Shown here piece by piece: positions 17,653 through 27,300 of a stretch of DNA of 64,000 nt. The position numbers and the translations under genes were made by a program. The DNA comes from CBDESM01 sp965242485 (lineage in GTDB: Bacteria; Chloroflexota; Dehalococcoidia; Bin125), in contig CBDESM010000003.1 in the NCBI GenBank assembly GCA_965242485.1, forward strand, positions 620,001 through 684,000, given 5' to 3'. Each line of letters begins with the position of its first letter. Position 1 is the first letter of the stretch. The notes beneath the pieces were generated by a model. That model did no database searches. It saw only the letters and a list, made by a program, of their open reading frames with translations, and was not told the origin of the DNA.

Positions 17653-18338
17653 CCGGGGCCGTCCTCGATGACCTCGACATCGAGCCGCGAGGCCAAGTCC
17701 GCGAGCTCGAGCGGGAGGCCGGCGGGGACGAGCAGGACTGCGCGCGTCTCGCGGGTGCGGGCTTCGGCGCGGTCGGCGGCTCGCTGGACCTCGCGGTACT
17801 TGACGCATTGGTAGAGGGCGCGGCGGAGTTCGGGTTCCTCCGGCTCGCCGGGGCGCACCTCGACAATCAGCATCTCGTCGGCGGCGATGAAGGCGGCGTC
17901 GGATTCGTCCCCGGAAGGGAACCAGACTTCGGTTTCGGCGCGCGCGCCGGGCGGAGCACCGAGTCGCTCGGGGTTCGCGGCAGCCCACTCTTTGAGCGCG
18001 CGGTGCGCGGCGCTCTCCGCCGTGCCGGAGCGCGTCTTGGTCGGCGGCAGGCCGAAGACGTAGATGCCGACCTGCACCCAGTCGTAGGCGGAGATCACCG
18101 GCATCCGCGCGGCATCGACGGCGGTCAGCAGCAGGTGCAGCGGCGGCGCGTCGGGGTACTCGGCGGCGATGCGCCGCTGCATCTCGTTCGCGATCACGCG
18201 GATTTCGACATCTGTCAGCCCGCCGCCCAACCGATCGGCGGCCGCGTCGACATTGGCGAGCTCGCCCTTGCGCGCCGCCTTGGAAAGGAAGCGGAACAGC
18301 GCTCGCTCGCGGTCTGCTTGCTCCATCGCGTCCTGCAT
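17649..18338 (-). CDS. Uncharacterised protein with nuclease-like C-terminal core
   Basis: 229 aa, not recognised. The N-terminal about 70 residues are charged and helical; the middle contains HLLLTAVDAARMPVISAYDW and IYVFGLPPTK; the C-terminal part reads SDAAFIAADEMLIVEVRP followed by LYQCVKYREVQRA. An acidic residue, a beta strand ending in E-x-R, and then a helix with Q/KY is the layout of PD-(D/E)XK-type nuclease folds, with Arg at the usual Lys position, so the comparison is structural and tentative. It is encoded opposite to and between the two phosphohexomutase genes, overlapping the first tail-to-tail by 4 bp. Start chosen as the first ATG; ATG at residue 5 is possible. Confidence 0.65.
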   Translation of the reverse strand: MQDAMEQADRERALFRFLSKAARKGELANVDAAADRLGGGLTDVEIRVIANEMQRRIAAEYPDAPPLHLLLTAVDAARMPVISAYDWVQVGIYVFGLPPTKTRSGTAESAAHRALKEWAAANPERLGAPPGARAETEVWFPSGDESDAAFIAADEMLIVEVRPGEPEEPELRRALYQCVKYREVQRAADRAEARTRETRAVLLVPAGLPLELADLASRLDVEVIEDGPG

Positions 18339-18389
18339 CGCGGCTCCGAATCCCCGTCCGCGATCAGCCTACGGACTCGGCCGTGCTCC

Positions 18390-18395
18390 TAAGAT
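18390..18395 (+). promoter_or_regulatory. -10 box of second phosphohexomutase (leaderless)
   Basis: TAAGAT with 7 nt to ATG 18403, the same geometry as for the first paralogue; it sets the start at 18403. Confidence 0.6.
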
Positions 18396-18402
18396 CGCGG
18401 GG

Positions 18403-19830
18403 ATGCAGATTCCGCGCCATGTCTTCCGCGCCTACGACATCCGCGGCATCGCGGAAGGGCCAGATGCCGAGATCACGCCCGATCTGGCCCGCGCCGTCGG
18501 CCTCGCGCTCGCCGCGATGCTGCGCGACGAGTGGCGGGCGTCCCAAGCCGTGGTCGGGGGCGATCTCCGGGCCACGACGCCGGCGCTGCGCGAGGCGCTG
18601 ATTGCGGGCATCCGCGACGGCGGCTGCGATGTCGTTGCAATCGGCGATGTCCCCTCGCCGCTCGCCTACTGGGCCGCCGCCAAACTGGCGGCAGAGGAGC
18701 AGTCAACGGCCGCGGCAATCGTCACCGCCTCCCACAACCCGCCGGACGAGAACGGGATCAAGCTGATCGGCCCCGACGCGCTGCCCTTCCTGCCGGAGCA
18801 GATCGGCGAACTCGGCGGGCGCGCCGCCGACGCGTCCCCCGCCCAGGCCCGCGGCGCCCTGCGCGAGTGGAATCCGCTCGGCGAGTACGTTCGCTCCCTC
18901 GCTGCCGAGTACTCCCTGCCCGCGCCGATCCGCGTCGCGCTCGACCCCGGCAACGCCGTCCCGGCCCGCACCGCGCCCGCCGCCTTCACCGAGATCAGCA
19001 CGGACAGCGCGGATGTCGCCGCCATCAATCTCGACCCTTCGCAGCACTCGCATCCCGCCGACCCGGCCGAAGCCGAAAACGTGCGCGAGCTGGAGCAGTT
19101 CGTCAACGACTCGCATTCCCAGATCGGCTTCGCCTTCGACGGCGACGGCGACCGGCTCGGCCTCGTGCTGCCGAACGGGCGCGTCAGCCCGCATTCCGTC
19201 CTGGCCCTGCTCGCGCGCATTCATTTGGAGGAGCATCCCGGCGCGCAGATCCACGTCGATGTGAAGACCTCGCAGGCGGTGATCAATGACATCGAAGCAC
19301 ACGGCGGCAGCGCGATCATGGGCCGCGTCGGCCACTCGTTCGCCAAGCGGCGGATGCACGCGGAGGGCATCGATTTGGGCGGCGAGGCGTCGACGCACTA
19401 CTACTTGGGCTTGGCCAACCCTCCGCACGTGACCGACGACGCGGTGCGCACGGCCTGCCTGCTCGCGCACCGAGCCGCGCTCCGCCATCTGCCCAGCGAG
19501 ATCGCGGATATTCCGCGCTACCAAACGTCGCCCGAAGTCAAAGTACCGTGCGAAGAGGGCCGCAAATCCCAAATAATGCAGGCTCTCAGCCGCGAGCTCG
19601 CGCGCAACCGCGACGTCAACACCATCGACGGCATCCGCGCCCAACTCTCCGAAATCGAACCCGGCGCCTGGCTCTTGGTCCGTCCCTCCAACACGACCCC
19701 GAACCTGACCGTCACCTTCGAAGCCCGCACGATCGACGGCTTCAAGCAGGTCCGCGTGCTGGCGCACGACCTCATCAGGGCTCAAGGCTTGGGGGCAGCG
19801 GGCATCCGCGCTGCCGAGCCGCTCGCGTAA
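18403..19830 (+). CDS. Phosphomannomutase/phosphoglucomutase, paralogue 2
   Basis: 475 aa alpha-D-phosphohexomutase. Phosphoserine loop TASHNPPDENG (Ser110), Mg loop DGDGDR (246-251), sugar loop GGEAST (about 326) and C-terminal RPSNTTPN phosphate-binding motif are all intact, so the enzyme should be active. It is the paralogue of the enzyme at 16219. The longer open frame upstream has no family similarity, and the TAAGAT box fixes the start. It ends 13 bp before the end of the convergent toxin gene at 19844. Confidence 0.93.
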   Translation: MQIPRHVFRAYDIRGIAEGPDAEITPDLARAVGLALAAMLRDEWRASQAVVGGDLRATTPALREALIAGIRDGGCDVVAIGDVPSPLAYWAAAKLAAEEQSTAAAIVTASHNPPDENGIKLIGPDALPFLPEQIGELGGRAADASPAQARGALREWNPLGEYVRSLAAEYSLPAPIRVALDPGNAVPARTAPAAFTEISTDSADVAAINLDPSQHSHPADPAEAENVRELEQFVNDSHSQIGFAFDGDGDRLGLVLPNGRVSPHSVLALLARIHLEEHPGAQIHVDVKTSQAVINDIEAHGGSAIMGRVGHSFAKRRMHAEGIDLGGEASTHYYLGLANPPHVTDDAVRTACLLAHRAALRHLPSEIADIPRYQTSPEVKVPCEEGRKSQIMQALSRELARNRDVNTIDGIRAQLSEIEPGAWLLVRPSNTTPNLTVTFEARTIDGFKQVRVLAHDLIRAQGLGAAGIRAAEPLA

Positions 19831-19843
19831 TGCCCGTTCGGGC

Positions 19844-20224
19844 TCATCTGCCGAGCATGTCGCGCGCGACCGCCCGGACGTCGGACGGCGTTTCAGGATC
19901 CCGCAGAGCTCCCTCCTGAAAGCGGCGCAGCAGCGCCGGCGAACACGGCGCATGCTGCCGGAGGGTTCCTTGCCGCTTTGCATCAACGAGCGGCCGGGCA
20001 GGCGTCAGCAGCGCGCGGCGATACGGCACGCAAGACGGTCGATTCACCCATGGATGATCATCGGGCTGGACGATGACGCACTTGCCCCTGCCGCAACGAG
20101 GGGAACGCCCGTGCGTGGTGAGGCTGACGAGCGCGAAGAAGCCGTCGCGGGTTTCCCGGCTGATGAAGATGTGCAGGTGATTACCGAAATCGAAGCCGAG
20201 CAGCGTTTCGCCGGGTTCGATCAT
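19844..20224 (-). CDS. PemK/MazF-like toxin, second tandem module
   Basis: 126 aa. Start overlaps the stop of the upstream antitoxin gene (ATGA), the classic coupling in TA operons. The core FGNHLHIFIS...ALVSLTTHG...DDHPWV...SCVPYRRA resembles the beta-barrel core of PemK/MazF-like proteins that pair with Panacea antitoxins; the call rests on this pattern and on context, so the exact fold is inference. If correct it is an mRNA-cleaving ribonuclease. It is clearly paralogous to the 128-aa protein at 20882-21268. Confidence 0.6.
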   Translation of the reverse strand: MIEPGETLLGFDFGNHLHIFISRETRDGFFALVSLTTHGRSPRCGRGKCVIVQPDDHPWVNRPSCVPYRRALLTPARPLVDAKRQGTLRQHAPCSPALLRRFQEGALRDPETPSDVRAVARDMLGR

Positions 20225-20805
20225 CCTTCGCGCCGCCGGGCGAACCGGTCAAGATGATCGAGCAGCGAGGCATGCGCTGCGGCCTCCTCCACCGCCCCCT
20301 CGATCTCCCGCTCCGACAGGCCGGCCGCGCGCATGATGCGCACCGGATCAATCTCCTCCGCGCCGCCATCCGGCTCGCACCATTCGGGCAGCGAGCGCAT
20401 GTAGTCGCAGATCTCCGCCTCATCCTTGGCGATGAATTGATCGTGCAATTCATCAAGCAGATTGCAGTCGTACTCCGAAAGGCCATCGCAGTCGGCCCGG
20501 CCCGCCCAGCACACGGCGCGATCCACGGGGACGGAGACGTAGTCGCGCCATACCGAGTCGGGCAAGGGCGCCGGGGCGTTGATCAGTGCCGACATTCGAA
20601 CCGGCGCCGGTCCGCCGCTCGAAGCCATCCAGCGGTCGCCGGTGGTCGGGCATCCCGTCTCGATCAAGCCGCGGCGGTCCAGCAGGTAGAGCAGCGCGGC
20701 CAACTTGCCCTCCGGCATCGGTGCGCCGTGGCGGGCCAGCAAGCGCCCCGCGGCTTGCGCCGCTTTCCGCTCGTCGAAATTCAGGGCGAACGCCGCGCGC
20801 TTCAT
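20221..20805 (-). CDS. Panacea (SocA-like, DUF4065) antitoxin, second module
   Basis: 194 aa. The Panacea signature is plain: FDERKAAQAAGRLL at residues 10-23, KLAALLYLLDRR, TGDRWMA...GPA (about 56-67), then LSEYDCNLLDEL and DYMRSLPEW near the C-terminus. Panacea domains act as interchangeable antitoxins against many toxin folds (established for PanA systems). First gene of a two-gene operon, overlapping its toxin by 4 bp. TACGAT (20812-20817) is 6 nt before the ATG, so the antitoxin is probably translated from a leaderless message. It is a tandem paralogue of 21265-21849. Confidence 0.82.
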   Translation of the reverse strand: MKRAAFALNFDERKAAQAAGRLLARHGAPMPEGKLAALLYLLDRRGLIETGCPTTGDRWMASSGGPAPVRMSALINAPAPLPDSVWRDYVSVPVDRAVCWAGRADCDGLSEYDCNLLDELHDQFIAKDEAEICDYMRSLPEWCEPDGGAEEIDPVRIMRAAGLSEREIEGAVEEAAAHASLLDHLDRFARRREG

Positions 20806-20881
20806 GCGCTGATCGTAGCGCCGTCCACCCGCTCCCCCAGCTCGAACTCCTGCGCCAGCAATCGCCAGCCGTCAGTGCGGC

Positions 20882-21268
20882 TCAGCGCGATTCGCCCAGC
20901 GTGTCGCGCACCGCCGCGCGCACCGGGTTCTGAATGCGGCGGAACTCGAGCGCGCCGTGTTGGATGCGCAGGAGCAGCTCGGGCGATGCGGGTTCCTGCG
21001 ATTCGAGGGTTCCGCGCTGCTTGGCATCAGCCAGCGGTTTCGCGGGCGTCATGTCCGCACGCCGATAAGGGATGCATGAGTCGTGCCGCACCCAAGGGTG
21101 ATCGTCGCGCGACACGATCACGCAGTCGCCGCGCCGGCAACGCGGCTCGCGGCCATGCGTGGTGAGGTTCGCGACGGCGATCAGGCCGTCGGTTTGTTCC
21201 CGGCTGATGACGATGAACAAGTGGTTGCCGAAGTCGAACCCCGTGAACGTCTCACCGGGTTCGATCAT
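20882..21268 (-). CDS. PemK/MazF-like toxin, first tandem module
   Basis: 128 aa, paralogous over its whole length to the toxin candidate at 19844 (shared MIEPGET, FDFGNHL, LTTHGR.PRC, DDHPWV, PYRRA, TPA.PL.DAK). ATG overlaps the antitoxin stop by 4 bp. The N-terminus GETFTGFDFGNHLFIVIS followed by VANLTTHG is the part that most resembles PemK/MazF. Conservation of paired basic and polar residues in both copies argues that both remain functional. The downstream gap to the second module is 76 bp. Confidence 0.6.
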   Translation of the reverse strand: MIEPGETFTGFDFGNHLFIVISREQTDGLIAVANLTTHGREPRCRRGDCVIVSRDDHPWVRHDSCIPYRRADMTPAKPLADAKQRGTLESQEPASPELLLRIQHGALEFRRIQNPVRAAVRDTLGESR

Positions 21269-21849
21269 TCTCCGTACTTCGCCGCCTGCTCGCGCAGCTG
21301 CCGCCTGAACGCCAGCTCCGCGTCGAGCTGTTCCGCGACGGCGGCGATCGCGTCATCGGAGTGCCCCGCGATCTTCATGATCGCGGCCGGGTCGATCTCC
21401 GCCGGGCTTTCCGACGGACCGCACCGCTCCCATTCAGGAAGCTCCCGCGTGTATTCGGCCAGCTCCCGCTCGCTCATCCGGCCGAACTCCGCCGCCACTT
21501 CGTCCAGCAGATCGCAGTCGTAGTCGGACAGCCCGTCGCGGCACTCCTCGCCCGTGCTCCGAGCCGAATAGCCAACGGATGAAGTCACGTACTTCGACCA
21601 TTCCGAGTCCGAAGATCCGCGGCGCATCAAATGCAGCGTGCCCTTGAGCGCCGGGCCCGTCGGCATCGAGACGAACCGGTCGCCCGTGATCGAATACCCG
21701 TCATCCGACAAGGATCGACGCTCGGCGAGGTACATCAGGCTGATCAGCTTGAGGCAGGGCAGCTCGCCGCCGGATGCGCGGAGCAGGCGCGACGCTGCCT
21801 GCGCCGCGCGACGCTCGTCGAACTCGAACCGGACACGCACGGCTGTCAT
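21265..21849 (-). CDS. Panacea (SocA-like, DUF4065) antitoxin, first module
   Basis: 194 aa. FDERRAAQAASRLL, KLISLMYLAERRSL, TGDRFVSMPTGPAL, WSKYVTSS, LSDYDCDLLDEVAAEFG and YTRELPEW mark a complete Panacea domain; it is closer to the textbook pattern than its tandem paralogue. It leads the operon and overlaps the toxin start. TATCGT at 21856-21861, 6 nt before the ATG, gives a leaderless promoter. Confidence 0.85.
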   Translation of the reverse strand: MTAVRVRFEFDERRAAQAASRLLRASGGELPCLKLISLMYLAERRSLSDDGYSITGDRFVSMPTGPALKGTLHLMRRGSSDSEWSKYVTSSVGYSARSTGEECRDGLSDYDCDLLDEVAAEFGRMSERELAEYTRELPEWERCGPSESPAEIDPAAIMKIAGHSDDAIAAVAEQLDAELAFRRQLREQAAKYGE

Positions 21850-21877
21850 GCAATCACGATACCGCTGCGCCGTCGGC

Positions 21878-22894
21878 TCAGACGGCGAGGGCGAACTCTT
21901 CCGCCAGCAGTTCGTAGGAGCGGATTCTCGCGGCGAAGTCGTGGGTGATCGTGAGTACGATGAATTCGTCTACGCCGTATTCGTCGGACATGGCTTCCAG
22001 GCGTTCGCGGACGCGTTTGGGGGAGCCGTGGATGCTGCGCTGCTGCATGTAGGCGATGTAGTCCAGCTCGGGCTGGGAATAATCGAAGTTGAGCGCTTCT
22101 TCGACGCTGGGGATGCCGCCGCGGGCGCCGCGGTTGCCTTGGATGCGCCAGCACCAGCGGCTCCAGCACAGGCGCTCCGCCTCCTCGTCGGTCGGGGCGA
22201 CCGTGACCGATACGCCCAGGCTGGCCTGCGGCTCCGGCGCGGCCGGCGACGGCTGGAAGCGGTCGAGGTACTTGCGCACCACGCCCTCGCCGCCGTCGGG
22301 GCTGATGAAGTGCGCGAAGCAGAAGCGCCAGCCCAGCTCGGCCGCGACGTGGCCGCCGTAGTGCGAGGAGCCCAGCATCCACAAGTCGGGCATCGGCGCG
22401 TCGGGCGGCGATGCCCGCACCGCGCGGAACTCGTGATCCGGCGGCAGGTCGTCCGCCAGCCAGCCGTACAGGTCCAGCACCTGCTCCGGGAAGCGGTCCA
22501 CGCCGAGCGCGCCGGGGCCGTGCACGAGCGCCCGCGCCGTGCGCCCGTCGCTGCCCGGCGCGCGCCCGATGCCGAGGTCGATCCGGCCCGGGAACTGCGT
22601 CGTGATCGTGCGGAAGCTCTCGGCCACCTTCAGGCTCGAGTAGTGCGGCAGCATGATCCCGCCCGAGCCGACCCGCATCCGCCGCGTCCGCGCCGCCACC
22701 TGCGGGATCAGGATCTCCGGCGCGGCGCAGGCCAGCGAGCCCGCGTTGTGGTGCTCCGCCAGCCAGTAGCGCGTGAAGCCCAGCGCGTCGCAGCGCTCCG
22801 CCAGCTCGAACGACTCCGCGATCGCCTGCGCCGCCGTCCCGCCCGAACGGATCGGGATCTGGTCCAGCACGCCCAGCCGCAGCTCCTTCGCCAT
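21878..22894 (-). CDS. LLM-class flavin-dependent oxidoreductase (MsnO8-like)
   Basis: 338 aa bacterial luciferase-like monooxygenase fold. Typical landmarks: LGVLDQIPIRSGG at the N-terminus, YWLAEHHN (about 43-50), TRRMRVGSGGIMLPHYSSLKVAESF (about 70-94) and RIDLGIGRAPGSD (about 104-116), all matching the MsnO8-type subgroup that uses reduced FMN. Substrate unknown. A ribosome site GGAGGCGG precedes the ATG, with a TACGAT box further up, so this gene is leadered. It is divergent from the aminotransferase at 22990, with which it may share a control region. Confidence 0.9.
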   Translation of the reverse strand: MAKELRLGVLDQIPIRSGGTAAQAIAESFELAERCDALGFTRYWLAEHHNAGSLACAAPEILIPQVAARTRRMRVGSGGIMLPHYSSLKVAESFRTITTQFPGRIDLGIGRAPGSDGRTARALVHGPGALGVDRFPEQVLDLYGWLADDLPPDHEFRAVRASPPDAPMPDLWMLGSSHYGGHVAAELGWRFCFAHFISPDGGEGVVRKYLDRFQPSPAAPEPQASLGVSVTVAPTDEEAERLCWSRWCWRIQGNRGARGGIPSVEEALNFDYSQPELDYIAYMQQRSIHGSPKRVRERLEAMSDEYGVDEFIVLTITHDFAARIRSYELLAEEFALAV

Positions 22895-22989
22895 GCCGCA
22901 CCGCCTCCGTTGGGCTCCGTCGGGATCGTACCGCTATCCACCGCGTACCCTGTTGCGCAACCGCCGCGCCGCCGGAACGGACGATTGAC

Positions 22990-24288
22990 ATGGCCCTCGC
23001 TCCCGAATCCCCCGCACCGAACGGCGATTTCGCCGCGGCCGCCCGCGCCGCGCGCGAGGCGTGGCAGGACCGCCCGGCCGACGGCCTCGTCTCCGAAGCC
23101 GTCCGCTTCCTCACCGCCGGCACCGCCACCGACTGGGGACTCTCCGGCAAGCAGCCCACGACCGACAAGCCGCCGATCTCGCTCGGCGGCGGCATCCCCG
23201 ACGCCGATACGCAGCCGCGCCAAGAACTGCTCGCCGCGGCCGGCCGCGTGCTCGACGAACCGGGCGACGCCGCGCTCGTCTACGGCGGCCCGCAGGGCTA
23301 CGAGCCGCTGCGCGAGGAAGTCGGCAAATTCTTCGCCTCGCGCCACCCCTCGCGGCCCGGCGCGGACTGGTTCCTGATGACCAACGGCGCGGCCGGCGCG
23401 ATTGAATCCGTCTGCGCGGCCGTGCTCGACCCGGGCGACGTCGTGCTCTCGGAAGCGCCGACCTTCGCCGGCTCGCTGCGCACGATCCGCGGGCGCCAGG
23501 CGCATGTCGTCGGCGTCGGGATGGACGAGGAGGGCATCCGCCTCGACGAGCTGGAGTCGGCCCTGGCCGCCGCGCGCGATGAGGGGCGCGAGGTCAAGAT
23601 GATCTACACGCAGCCCACCTTCCACAACCCGACCGGACTGACGATGACCATCCAGCGCCGGCTCGACCTGCTCCAATTCGCCGCCGAAAACGGGCTCTTC
23701 ATCCTCGAAGACCACGCCTACTCCGAGCTCTACTTCGACCAGCCGCCGCCGCCCACGCTGAGCGACCTCGCCGACGGCTGGGGCGTCTTCGGGATCGGCA
23801 CCTTCTCCAAAGTCATCGCCACCGGACTCCGCGTCGGCTTCGTCCAGGCCCGCCCCGAATGGATCAACGCGCTCCTCCCCGCCCGCTTCGACATGGGCAA
23901 CTCCCCGCTGCTCCACCGCATGCTGCACGAATACATGGTCCGCGGCGGCTTCCCCGAACACGTCGAAAGAATGCGCGCCCTCTACGCCCGCAAGATGCAG
24001 ACGCTCCAAGACGCACTGGCCCAGTTCGGCGAGCCCTACTTCGACGTCTCCCCGCCCACCGGCGGCTTCTTCCTCTGGCTCCGCCTGCACGAAGGCATCC
24101 AAGCCGACCAAGTCCGCGACCACGCTGCCGAAGACGGCCTCTTCTTCCCCTCTGGCCACCGCTTCTACCCCGGCGACGGCGAAGGCTCTCCCCAAACCCT
24201 AAGGCTCGCCTACTCTTGGCCAAGACAAGAAGTCCTAAAAGAGGCAGCCGAACGGCTGGGGAGCGCCTTCGATCGCACAGCGGGCTAG
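22990..24288 (+). CDS. PLP-dependent class I/II aminotransferase
   Basis: 432 aa fold-type I aminotransferase, close to the MocR-domain/2-aminoadipate aminotransferase group. Seen: substrate loop GGGIPDADTQP, YGGPQGYEPLREEV (about 98-111), TNGAAGAIE, PTFHNPTG (about 213-220), the cofactor lysine in GTFSKVIATGLRVGF (Lys274) and C-terminal LRLAYSW. There is no N-terminal GntR-type winged helix, so it is an enzyme and not a regulator. It transfers an amino group from an amino acid to a 2-oxo acid in the cytoplasm; the substrate cannot be read. It is divergent from the flavin oxidoreductase. Confidence 0.9.
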   Translation: MALAPESPAPNGDFAAAARAAREAWQDRPADGLVSEAVRFLTAGTATDWGLSGKQPTTDKPPISLGGGIPDADTQPRQELLAAAGRVLDEPGDAALVYGGPQGYEPLREEVGKFFASRHPSRPGADWFLMTNGAAGAIESVCAAVLDPGDVVLSEAPTFAGSLRTIRGRQAHVVGVGMDEEGIRLDELESALAAARDEGREVKMIYTQPTFHNPTGLTMTIQRRLDLLQFAAENGLFILEDHAYSELYFDQPPPPTLSDLADGWGVFGIGTFSKVIATGLRVGFVQARPEWINALLPARFDMGNSPLLHRMLHEYMVRGGFPEHVERMRALYARKMQTLQDALAQFGEPYFDVSPPTGGFFLWLRLHEGIQADQVRDHAAEDGLFFPSGHRFYPGDGEGSPQTLRLAYSWPRQEVLKEAAERLGSAFDRTAG

Positions 24289-24318
24289 GCGCGGTTGACC
24301 GAACTGCCGACGCGCCCT

Positions 24319-24361
24319 AGCATTCGCACGCCCGTTCCGATCTAGCGCGACGGAGGATTGA
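24319..24361 (+). promoter_or_regulatory. Promoter and ribosome site of the RCC1/Ig-like gene
   Basis: TAGCAT near 24319 as possible -10 box, and GGAGG 6 nt before ATG 24363, giving a conventional leader of about 35 nt. The leader holds GTTCCGATCTAG, which resembles GTTCCAATCTAG near the giant gene; the similarity is short. Confidence 0.35.
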
Positions 24362-24362
24362 G

Positions 24363-27300
24363 ATGCCCGCTCTGCACTTCCCCTCTTGGCTTTCGACACG
24401 CGGTATCGCCGTACTGGCGATCTGTGCCAGCGTCGCCCTTGCGCTACTCACCATTACTAGCTCAAGCGATGCACAAGTTCACGACTCAGATCGCGATCAG
24501 GTAGCCGTAGGTGGCAGCCATGTCTGTGCCATCAACCTAAACGAAAAACCCCTCTGTTGGGGCGTAAACGATGCCGGTCAGGCAAGTCCTCCTGAAGGCA
24601 CACGAAGTTCATATACCTCTGCAGATGCGGGGTCAAATTGGACTTGCCTACGAACCGATGGCTACTTTTCATGTTTTGGTGGACGTTCGGATAAGAACAT
24701 TTGGTACACGAGATATGCATGGTCTACACGCACCGGATCAAATCACACCTGTCCGCGGTCAAGCCAGCGAAGATCTGAGGCCTACATCGTCCAGTGCGAG
24801 GGACACAATACTTATGGGCAAGCCGCTTGGGGCGATGCGGCCTGGGGTGAAATTGACGACGGTCTGGGTTACTGGCGAGTAGGGGCGGATCATAATTGCC
24901 TGCTGGACGATTCGGGTGAAGTGTCCTGTTGGGGGCGCAACCACCTCGGGCAGACCGATGTACCAGATGCTCGCTTCCGCGAGATCGCTGCGGGCAGAAA
25001 CCATAACTGTGGTGTAACCACAGATCGGGAAGTGCTGTGCTGGGGTGATAATTTCTTCGGGCAGACTGATGGGCCGCAGGGAAGCAACTACGTCAACGTC
25101 TGGAGCAAGTCGTCGGCTGATTTTAGCTGCGCCTCCACGACGGAGCGGCGGCTCGTCTGCTGGGGTGACAACTCGGAGGGACAGCTGGATGTGCCGCCAT
25201 CGTTGGTCGTGCCGCCTGGTACTGCCTTCCCGGATGGGCGGCCTCCGGCTGCGTCTGGGACTGGCAACCGCGTGGTGCCGGCGGGCGATGTCTCGAGCAC
25301 GGCTGGGTCTTACACCGTCGGCGTGCCGGTGCCTGCTTCCGATCTTGTCGTCCCGACTCTTGCCGGGCGCGTGGTGGCGCGGATCATCGATTGGCCGGCG
25401 GCGGGCGAGCGCACTTGTTCCTATCGCATCGAGTTCGGCTTCCTGCCGGAAACCGCCTTCGCGAAAGGGACGGCAGCCGCCGCCATCGAGGCCAACGCGC
25501 ATCTGCTGCCCGAGCTCCGCTATCTCGGCTGCAACATCATTCTGCCGCGCGTCCGCACCGGCGACTCAGCTTGGCTGCGCAGCAGTCCCGTCATCTTCGA
25601 GCTCGACCCGTCTACCGATATCGACGACGGTTTCCTCGGCGGCGGCGAGGAATCGACGTTGGAAGGTCGGGTAATTGCACGTTGGAACAGCACATCCAAT
25701 CGCGTCGAGTTCGGCTTCCTGCCGGCTTGGGCGCTCGATCGCTTCGGCACCGATGCGGCGGCGACACGATACGAACGGCTGCTGCCGCGCCAGCGCTACC
25801 TGACCCTGCGGCAGATCGACGCCCTCGAGCGCGACCGCTGGCTGCGCAGCAACCCGGCCGTCAACATCCCGATCTCCTACGCGCCGCCGTCGACGGAGGT
25901 CGACATCGCCATCTCGCAGGCGCAGGTTTCCGTCGTGCAGGGCGAGCCGTTCGCCGATGCCACGATCGCGACCGTGACCGGCACGCTGGCCAATGATCTC
26001 AACGCCTTCACCGTGACCGGCCTGCCGGCCGGCCTCTCGGTGCGGCTGCGCGACGCGGGCGAGAACACCCGCTTGGCCGTGCTCAGCGGCACGGTTCCGC
26101 GCGGTTCGGCCGCCGCGACTGCCCTGCTCACGCTCCGCGCCCTCGGCGTTGAAGGCGAAAGCGCAACGGGCACGGTCAGGCTGCAGATCTCGTCCGGCCC
26201 GCCGCAGCCGCAGCGCATTCACTGGAACGGTTATTCGCCGGCGAGCCAGGTCGTAGGCGGCCGCGTCCGCATCAGCCTGCCCGTGATCGAGCCGGGCCCG
26301 CGCTCGCCGCAGCTCCGCTACTCGGCCGAGCCAAGCAACGTCTGCACCGTCAACCCGGCCACCGGCGCGGTCACGCTGCTCTCCCGACCGGGCACCTGCA
26401 CGATCACGGTGACCAGCGCGGCAGCCGAAAGCTTCGCCGCCGCGTCCGAGACCGCCACGGTCGTCGTAACTTCGCTGCCGCAGCAGACGCTGGTCTGGGA
26501 CGGCTACGACCCGCCCGTCCAGCGGGTCGGCGGCTCGGTGCGGTTGATCCGCCCGATGGTGTCCCCCGGCCCGGATTCCCCGACGTTCCGTTACAGGTCC
26601 GATACGCCGGAGCACTGCCGGGTCACGGCGAGCTCGGGCGCGCTCACGCTGCTCTCGCATGTCGGTCCCTGCGTCGTCACCGTGACCAGCGCGGCCACCG
26701 CCGCCTACGCCGAAACGAGCGCCACGGCCGTGGTCCAGATCACCGACCTGCCCGCGCCGCGGATTACATGGGACGGCTACTCGCCGCTCGCGATCAAATT
26801 CGGCGATGCCGCGCCGAGATTGCGCCAGCCGAGCGCGACCAGCGAGGGCCGCAGCATCCGGCTCGTCTACCGCTATTCGGTGGGATCGGGTTCGGCCGCC
26901 GTCTGCGCCGTTAGCCCGTCCAGCGGCACGCTGACGATCCGCGGAGTCGGCAACTGCACCATCACCGCGACCAGCGAACGCACGTCCGCCGTCGCGTCCA
27001 GTTCCGCGACGGCCTCAATCGTGGTCGAACGGGCCAACCGCGACGCCGGCTGGAGTTGGAGCGGCTACGGGCGGGACGAGGGGCGCGTCGGCGAGACGCT
27101 GCAAGCCCGACCGCCCGCCAACGTGCCCAGCGGCGTCACCGTCGCCTACGCGAGCGAGGACGCGTCGATCTGCACGGTTGACGCCGGCACTGGCGCGGCC
27201 GCGCTGAAGACGGCCGGAATTTGCCGCGTGTCCGCGAGCTCCGCGGCGACCAACGCCTACGCCGCGAAATCCGTCTCCGTATCAATCGAGAGCCGCGCCA

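Noticed and set aside
19831..19843. GCCCGTTCGGGC as terminator between convergent genes
   Set aside because: Five-pair stem with a two-base loop, partly inside the toxin gene end and no T run; too weak to call.
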